NCBI GenBank assembly: GCA_035353175.1
Contig: DAOPZC010000113.1
Location: forward strand, 1 to 9,651
DNA from: DAOPZC01 sp035353175
GTDB lineage: Bacteria > Verrucomicrobiota > Kiritimatiellia > RFP12 > UBA1067
Direction: 5' to 3'
Length of the DNA: 9,651 nucleotides
In this document: positions 5,409 through 9,651 of the stretch, piece after piece
Layout of the letters: every line of letters begins with the position of its first letter
Position numbering within the stretch: position 1 is the stretch's first letter
Notes under the pieces: generated by a model
What the model saw: the letters and a program-made list of their open reading frames with translations, nothing else
The model's database searches: none
Told to the model about the DNA's origin: nothing
Made by a program: the position numbers and the translations under genes

Positions 5409-5437
5409 ATGTTATGAAAATAGAATTGTGAACGCAA
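5409..5437 (-). promoter_or_regulatory. Promoter of the AraC-type regulator
   Basis: On the minus strand TTGCGT (5437-5432) and TAACAT (5414-5409) are 17 bp apart. The expected start at about 5402 coincides with the ATG at 5401, suggesting a leaderless or nearly leaderless mRNA. The -35 coincides with one of the CGCAA half-sites, which suggests autoregulation. Confidence 0.4.
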
Positions 5438-5502
5438 GAGGAAGACGCAAACGGTTAAACTGTCAAAGTCAGAAGTCGGTGCTCGGGTTCAGGACGTTTG
5501 CG
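5432..5502. promoter_or_regulatory. Candidate AraC-type operator with repeated CGCAA half-sites
   Basis: ACGCAA occurs as a direct repeat at 5432-5437 and 5445-5450, 13 bp apart. CGCAAACG (5446-5453) is repeated in perfect inverted orientation as CGTTTGCG (5495-5502), 49 bp centre to centre. AraC-type activators typically bind direct-repeat half-sites and can loop DNA. No good sigma70 promoter is visible for the plus-strand operon in the spacer, which agrees with activator-dependent transcription. Confidence 0.45.
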
Positions 5503-5522
5503 GAAACCAACAGGAGTCGGAT

Positions 5523-6893
5523 ATGATCGAAAAATGCATTCAGGCGAAGGCTGCGTTGAAACGGGATTTCAAGCCGCCGATCACGGTGCTGCAGGAGCTG
5601 AAGCGTGCGGCGCGCCCGAACGACAAGGTGCTTGCCATCGCGTGGGAGCGCGAGAACGGCTATGTGTCGCGCTATGATCTGCCGCTGCCTGCCCGTGCCG
5701 ACGAGATGCCGGAAGTGATTGTGCTCGCGGAACGAATCGTCAAATTCCTGCTCTGGTCTTCCGGCGGCTGGCGTTTGATGCTCTCCGGGCCGCGTAAGCT
5801 TTGCCAAGTCATCAAGCAGCAGTATTCCGCAACCGGCGCGCGGGCGTTCGATGTGAAGTTCATGGAGGGCGTGTATGCGCGTCCCCTGGTCGTTGAGCTG
5901 TGCACGATGGCCGAGATGCCCCAGACGTATGAACGGGCGCTACTGATGGAGAACCGGACCGACGGCTGCCGTCTCGGCTTCGATTTGGGCGCGAGCGACT
6001 TCAAGATCAGCGCGGTCAAGCGCGGCAAGGTCGTGTTCAGCGAGGAGTTTCCTTGGGACCCTCGCAACCAGGCCGATCCCGAGTATCACTATGCGAAGCT
6101 CAACGAGGGCCTGAAGAAGGCGGCGGCGAAGCTGCCACGCGTGGACGCCATCGGCGGCAGCACCGCCGGCGTGGTGGTGGATAACCGTATTCAGGTGGCC
6201 TCGTTGTTCCGGGCCATTCCGCCGGAGCGCTACAGCGAGGCGCAGAACATGTTCCTGCGTCTCGGAAAAGAGTGGAATGTGCCGGTCGAAGTGGCGAACG
6301 ACGGCGATGTCACCGCGCTCGCGGGCCTGATGTCGCTCGGCAAGAAGGGCATCCTCGGCGTGGCGATGGGGTCGAGCGAGGCCGCAGGGTTCATCGATCG
6401 CAAAGGGTGCCTGACGGGGCGGCTCTCCGAACTGGCCTTCGCGCCGGTCGATCTGCATCCGGCCGCGCCCGCCGACGAGTGGTCGGGGGACGCGGGCGTG
6501 GGGGCCATGTACTTCTCGCAGCAGGCGGTGAACCATCTGGCGCTCAAGAAAGGCATCCGCTTCCCTGCGAAGATGCCGCTGCCGGAACGCCTGAAGAAGG
6601 TCCAGGAGCGCATGTTGGACGGCGATGTCGTGGCGCTGAACATCTTCCAGAAGATCGGCCTCTACCTCGGCTACACCGTGCCGTGGTACCGCGAGTTCTA
6701 CGGCTTCGACAGCCTGATGATCCTCGGGCGCGTGACCTCGGGCCCCGGCGGCGTGATGATCCTCGAGACCGCGCGCCTGATTCTGGCCGACCAGTTCCCG
6801 GAGATCGCGGAGGAGGTCGAAGTCTTCATGCCGGATGAGAAGGCGCGCCGCGTCGGGCAGTCCGTGGCGGCCGCCACGATGCCGATGATTTGA
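5523..6893 (+). CDS. ROK/ASKHA-like sugar kinase with unassigned N-terminal domain
   Basis: Encodes 456 residues; AGGAG at 5512-5516 precedes the ATG by 6 bp. Residues from about 150 read as a ROK-type sugar kinase fold: the phosphate loop LGFDLGASDFKISAVKRGKV (DLGAS at 154-158), a GGSTAGVVV strand, the catalytic-loop equivalent VEVANDGDVTALAG (Asp260), a second phosphate motif GVAMGSSEAAGF (about 280-290) and an ATP-site motif LGRVTSGPGG (401-410). The protein is longer than the usual ~300-residue ROK kinase. The first ~145 residues show no motif I recognise, and the CxCGxxGCxE zinc signature of ROK proteins is absent; TGRLSELAFAPVDLHP lies in its place. It is therefore a divergent ROK-like member whose substrate, and even kinase activity, are open. 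It is first in a plus-strand series with the NahK-like and SGNH-DUF1080 genes, which suggests phosphorylation of a sugar or amino sugar in the cytoplasm. Possible alternatives are a sugar-sensing regulator or a non-catalytic ASKHA protein. Confidence 0.72.
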   Translation: MIEKCIQAKAALKRDFKPPITVLQELKRAARPNDKVLAIAWERENGYVSRYDLPLPARADEMPEVIVLAERIVKFLLWSSGGWRLMLSGPRKLCQVIKQQYSATGARAFDVKFMEGVYARPLVVELCTMAEMPQTYERALLMENRTDGCRLGFDLGASDFKISAVKRGKVVFSEEFPWDPRNQADPEYHYAKLNEGLKKAAAKLPRVDAIGGSTAGVVVDNRIQVASLFRAIPPERYSEAQNMFLRLGKEWNVPVEVANDGDVTALAGLMSLGKKGILGVAMGSSEAAGFIDRKGCLTGRLSELAFAPVDLHPAAPADEWSGDAGVGAMYFSQQAVNHLALKKGIRFPAKMPLPERLKKVQERMLDGDVVALNIFQKIGLYLGYTVPWYREFYGFDSLMILGRVTSGPGGVMILETARLILADQFPEIAEEVEVFMPDEKARRVGQSVAAATMPMI

Positions 6894-6904
6894 TGGAGGC
6901 CCGT

Positions 6905-7018
6905 AGGCTGTCGTCAAGCGGCTGCGGAGTGTGACGCCGGGTTGGCAAGGAAGACTAGAAAAGGGATGAGACAGACAAACACGACAGCCTTTCATGGCCC
7001 AAGGGCGAGACGCTGTCG
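6905..7018 (+). promoter_or_regulatory. Mutually exclusive hairpins in the gap before the NahK-like gene
   Basis: In the 143-bp spacer, AGGCTGTCGT (6905-6914) is perfectly complementary to ACGACAGCCT (6981-6990). The core CGACAGC (6982-6988) can instead pair with a second GCTGTCG at 7012-7018, only 7 bases before the AAGGAG of the next gene. The two pairings cannot coexist. This could be an RNA switch, a processing or stability stem, or chance. Confidence 0.3.
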
Positions 7019-7036
7019 CACCGTCAAGGAGATCGC

Positions 7037-8152
7037 ATGGATCGGGCAAAGCACAGCGTTGATCAGATGAGACAGGTTTTTGAGGGGTTTCAGGCGTGGG
7101 GTGATTTCCTCGACGCGGCGCCCTATGGCTCTGGGCACATCAACGACACTTACCAGGTCTCGGCCCGCCTCGCGGGCACGCCGGTGCGTTACCTGCTGCA
7201 GCGGATCAACCACGACATCTTCAAGCAGCCGGACCGCGTGATGGAGAACATCCTGCGCGTCACGGAGCATCTGCGCGGGAAAGTGGCGGGCGCGGCGGAC
7301 GCATCGCGCCAGACGCTCACGGTGATCCCGGCGCGCGACGGCAAGCCCTACGTGCGGGATGGCGCGGGCAACTGGTGGCGGCTGTATCTCTTCATCGAGC
7401 TGGCGCGCACTTATGACATCATCGAGAACGAGCGGCAGGCGTATGAGGCGGCGCGTGCGTTTGCCCGCTTCCAGAACCAGCTGGCCGACCTGCCCGAGCC
7501 GCGGCTGCACGAGACGATCCCGGCCTTCCACAACACGCTGTCGCGCCTGCAGGCGCTGGACGCGGCCATTGCGTCCGACGCGTGCGGCCGCAAGGCCGAG
7601 GTGTCGGCCGAAATCGCGTTCGTCGAGGCGCGGCGTGCGCAGTGCGGACGCCTGCTCGAACGTAACGCGCGCGGCGAAATCCCCGAGCGTATCACGCACA
7701 ACGATACCAAGATCAACAACGTGATGCTCGACGACGCGACGGGCGAGGGCATCTGCGTGATCGACCTTGACACCGTCATGCCGGGGCTCGCGCTCTACGA
7801 TTTCGGCGACATGGTGCGTTCCGCTACCGCGTCGGCCAAGGAGGACGAGCGCGACCTTTCCAAAGTCGGCAGCCGTGTCGGGATGTTCGAGGCGCTGGCG
7901 CGAGGCTATCTTTCGGGCGCGGATTTCTTGCTCCCGGCGGAAATCGAAGAATTGGTTTTTTCGGGACGCCTGATCACGCTGACGATCGGCATCCGTTTCC
8001 TGACGGACTACCTCTCCGGTGACGTCTATTTCCGGACGCACCGCCCGGGGCAGAACCTCGACCGTTGCCGCACGCAGTTCCAGATGGTGCACAGCATGGA
8101 GGCGCAGTCAGCGGCGATGGAGGAGATCGTGAGGGGGCTCTGTCGCAAATGA
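7037..8152 (+). CDS. nahK: NahK-like N-acetylhexosamine/anomeric sugar 1-kinase
   Basis: Encodes 371 residues; AAGGAG at 7026-7031 precedes the ATG by 5 bp. The fold is that of aminoglycoside phosphotransferase/choline kinase-type enzymes. An N-terminal lobe carries a glycine-containing nucleotide loop, PYGSGHINDTY (29-39), and YLLQRIN follows. The catalytic loop is RITHNDTKINNVMLD (219-232, base Asp223). The metal-binding segment CVIDLDTVMPGLALYDFGD (240-258) follows. HNDTK.NN and IDLDTVMPG are hallmarks of N-acetylhexosamine 1-kinases such as bifidobacterial NahK, which make GlcNAc/GalNAc-1-phosphate for the Leloir-like salvage of host or mucin amino sugars. Length matches that family. The specific sugar is inferred; related enzymes act on other hexoses. 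It follows the ROK-like gene after 143 bp and is tied to the next gene by a tiny overlapping frame. Cytoplasmic; no signal peptide. Confidence 0.8.
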   Translation: MDRAKHSVDQMRQVFEGFQAWGDFLDAAPYGSGHINDTYQVSARLAGTPVRYLLQRINHDIFKQPDRVMENILRVTEHLRGKVAGAADASRQTLTVIPARDGKPYVRDGAGNWWRLYLFIELARTYDIIENERQAYEAARAFARFQNQLADLPEPRLHETIPAFHNTLSRLQALDAAIASDACGRKAEVSAEIAFVEARRAQCGRLLERNARGEIPERITHNDTKINNVMLDDATGEGICVIDLDTVMPGLALYDFGDMVRSATASAKEDERDLSKVGSRVGMFEALARGYLSGADFLLPAEIEELVFSGRLITLTIGIRFLTDYLSGDVYFRTHRPGQNLDRCRTQFQMVHSMEAQSAAMEEIVRGLCRK

Positions 8153-8244
8153 CGGATATGCTTTGTGCTGATCGTTGCCAGAGCCTGTGCGCGGGAGACG
8201 GCAAAAAGCGGAGCTGGGTTCCGAAACATAGGAGGTCGAGATGA
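8149..8244 (+). CDS. Possible 31-residue coupling ORF between nahK and the esterase gene
   Basis: Its ATG overlaps the nahK-like stop (ATGA at 8149-8152) and its TGA overlaps the ATG of the next gene (ATGA at 8241-8244), so it spans the whole spacer in one frame. It would encode MTDMLCADRCQSLCAGDGKK plus eleven more residues, with three cysteines and a basic end. The only upstream purine-rich sequence (GAGGGGG, 8131-8137) is about 11 bp away. Its codons include the AGGAGGT ribosome binding site of the esterase gene. It may be a translational bridge rather than a functional protein, or simply a chance frame. Confidence 0.25.
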   Translation: MTDMLCADRCQSLCAGDGKKRSWVPKHRRSR

Positions 8245-9530
8245 GAATGCGAGTTGCGATGACGGTACGGGGCGTGGTCGGCGTGTTGCTGGCTGCAGGG
8301 TGCTGGAGAACTTCGCCGGCGTTCGCGGCCGAGCGGCCGCGCGTGCTGCTGATCGGCGATTCGATTTCGATCGGATATACGCCATTCGTAAAGGCGGCGC
8401 TCTCGAACCGCATGGAAATCGTCCACGCGCCGGGCAACAATGAGTCGACGGTCCGAGGCCTCGAGCGGCTTGACGCGTGGCTCGGCACCGGCAGGTGGGA
8501 CGTGGTCCATTTCAACTGGGGCCTGCACGACATGAAGTATATCGACGGGCAGACCAAGCTCGTTCCGGTGGAGAAAGGCACGCAGTGGGTGCCAGTGGAG
8601 CAGTATGAGCCGAACTTGCGAACGCTGGTGCAGCGACTGAAAAAGACCGGCGCGAAGCTTGTCTGGTGTGCGACTACGCCGGTGCCGGAAGGGGCCGTTG
8701 GACGGGTTCCCGGGAACGAAGAGGCTTACAATGCGGCCGCGTTGCGCGTGATGCGGGCGGAAGGTGTGCCGGTCAACGATCTGCACGCCTTCATCGGCTC
8801 GCCCGAAAAGCGGCTTGCCCTGGGCGGCAAGCCCAAGGACGTGCATTACACGGATGCGGGGTCAAAGGCGCTGGCGGCCGAAGTGGTCAAGGCGATCGAA
8901 ACCGCGATGGGAACCGGATGGACGCACCTTTTTAACGGCAAGACGCTGGACGGCTGGCGGCCTTACGGCAAGCCTGCGGACACGCCCTTCGGCGCGGGGT
9001 GGAAAGTCGATGCGGGCCTGTTGCACAAGCTTCCCGGCGTCAAGGGCGGCGACATCATCACCGAGAAGCAATATGCCGACTTTGAGCTGGTCTGGGAGTG
9101 GCGGCTGGCCAAAGACGCGAACAACGGCCTGAAGTATCTGGTCACCGAGAAGCGTCCGGGCGCTCCGGGCTACGAGTACCAGATGTTGGACGATCAGTCC
9201 GACCGCTTCAAGAACCTGCATGCCAAGGCCAAGACGGCCGCCTTCTACGAAGTGCTGCCGCCTGCGGCGGACAAGCCGTTGAAGCCGGCGGGCGAATGGA
9301 ACATGTCGCGCATCCTCGTGCAGGGAAACCACGTTGAGCACTGGCTGAATGGCCGGAAGGTGCTGGCCTACGAGCTCGGCAGCGAGACGGTCAAGGCGGG
9401 CGTGGCGGACAGCAAGTTCAAGACGTATCCCGACTTCGGGACGAAGCTCAGCGGCCACATCATGCTCACCGACCACAACGACGAGGCGTGGTACCGCAGC
9501 GTCAAAATTCGCGAGCTGCCTGTGAAATGA
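8241..9530 (+). CDS. Exported SGNH hydrolase fused to DUF1080 (3-keto-disaccharide hydrolase-like) domain
   Basis: Encodes 429 residues; AGGAGGT at 8230-8236 precedes the ATG by 4 bp. The N-terminus is a signal sequence: basic residues, a hydrophobic GVVGVLLAAGC, then AFAAE. Cleavage could be signal peptidase I after AFA (about residue 29) or lipoprotein-type at Cys21. Residues ~33-222 are an SGNH/GDSL esterase: VLLIGDSISIGY (Ser41), block III as NWGLHD (92-97, GLHD instead of GxND), and the Asp-His pair DVHYTDAG (Asp200, His202). Residues ~227-429 are DUF1080/PF06439: WTHLFNGKTLDGW, GDIITEKQYADFELVWEWRL, YEYQMLDD, GEWNMSRILVQGNHVEHWLN and GHIMLTDHNDEAWYRSVKIR. DUF1080 is a jelly-roll domain linked to hydrolysis of 3-keto-glycosides or carbohydrate binding. 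Together they suggest deacylation plus binding or cleavage of a decorated saccharide outside the cytoplasm. No terminator is visible after the stop. Confidence 0.88.
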   Translation: MRMRVAMTVRGVVGVLLAAGCWRTSPAFAAERPRVLLIGDSISIGYTPFVKAALSNRMEIVHAPGNNESTVRGLERLDAWLGTGRWDVVHFNWGLHDMKYIDGQTKLVPVEKGTQWVPVEQYEPNLRTLVQRLKKTGAKLVWCATTPVPEGAVGRVPGNEEAYNAAALRVMRAEGVPVNDLHAFIGSPEKRLALGGKPKDVHYTDAGSKALAAEVVKAIETAMGTGWTHLFNGKTLDGWRPYGKPADTPFGAGWKVDAGLLHKLPGVKGGDIITEKQYADFELVWEWRLAKDANNGLKYLVTEKRPGAPGYEYQMLDDQSDRFKNLHAKAKTAAFYEVLPPAADKPLKPAGEWNMSRILVQGNHVEHWLNGRKVLAYELGSETVKAGVADSKFKTYPDFGTKLSGHIMLTDHNDEAWYRSVKIRELPVK

Positions 9531-9572
9531 TCTGTTGTTGATGTGCGGATGCAGTTCGGATACGATCTTTTT

Positions 9573-9651
9573 ATGACAACGACCAAAATTATTGACCCGC
9601 GCGCGCGACCGGCCAGTGCAACACCTGATGTTTTGAAAACGGCCACGCGGT
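9573..9651 (+). CDS. Start of a possible downstream gene, cut by window end
   Basis: From ATG 9573 the frame reads MTTTKIIDPRARPASATPDV and on to the window edge without a stop. An in-frame ATG at 9549 is an alternative start. No clear ribosome binding site precedes either. The frame is the same as that of the SGNH-DUF1080 gene and is open from its stop codon onward. The 42-bp distance and the lack of a terminator would allow it to be the next operon member. Too little is visible to name a family. Confidence 0.4.
   Translation, partial: MTTTKIIDPRARPASATPDVLKTATR

Noticed and set aside
4580..5431. Open frame of 283 codons on the plus strand opposite the AraC-type gene
   Set aside because: Antisense shadow: the minus strand shows cupin and HTH motifs, this frame none.
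5940..8092. Two long minus-strand frames opposite the two kinase genes
   Set aside because: Both are His/Arg-rich antisense shadows; the plus-strand genes have catalytic motifs and ribosome binding sites.
1..9651. tRNA, rRNA, CRISPR array or transposase
   Set aside because: No CCA-ended cloverleaf, no regularly spaced repeats and no transposase-like protein was recognised by eye on either strand.

Overview
The window looks like chromosomal DNA from a GC-rich bacterium of the PVC group, most likely Verrucomicrobiota/Kiritimatiellota/Lentisphaerota. This rests on the gene mix: an exported PQQ-type beta-propeller protein, an exported DUF4034 protein, a DUF1080 (3-keto-disaccharide hydrolase-like) domain fused to an SGNH esterase domain, and a NahK-type sugar kinase. 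No rRNA, tRNA, CRISPR array or transposase was seen, so the placement is an inference.

Region 1 (1-1449) is an accessory patch. It opens with the C-terminal part of a P-loop ATPase (Sll1717-like) gene that is visibly poorer in GC than the rest. A strong bidirectional hairpin follows. Next is a hicB-hicA toxin-antitoxin pair in which hicB is intact and hicA is frameshifted by a 5-bp tandem duplication. The pair lies between two 31-bp direct repeats (29/31 identical). Read on the minus strand, both repeats encode the same type of C-terminal tail (AEELxKGK-stop), and the left copy continues into a longer degraded gene remnant.

Region 2 (1450-4440) holds two exported proteins transcribed divergently: a PQQ-like beta-propeller protein (minus) and a DUF4034 protein (plus). 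They are separated by a 442-bp intergenic region containing an A-rich period-9 repeat, a good sigma70-type promoter, a palindrome followed by a T-run, and a leader with overlapping short reading frames. A GC-rich terminator with seven Ts closes the DUF4034 gene.

Region 3 (4469-9651) looks like one functional unit. An AraC-family regulator (minus) is divergent from a plus-strand series: a ROK/ASKHA-like sugar kinase with an unassigned N-terminal domain, a NahK-like anomeric sugar kinase, an SGNH-DUF1080 exported enzyme, and the start of another possible gene at the window edge. The 121-bp divergent spacer contains repeated CGCAA half-sites, one of which overlaps the predicted -35 of the regulator. 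The inferred picture is a carbohydrate-responsive locus: an exported enzyme deacylates or cleaves a modified saccharide outside the cytoplasm, and two cytoplasmic kinases phosphorylate the released (amino)sugar, under control of the divergent regulator. The exact sugar cannot be read from the sequence.
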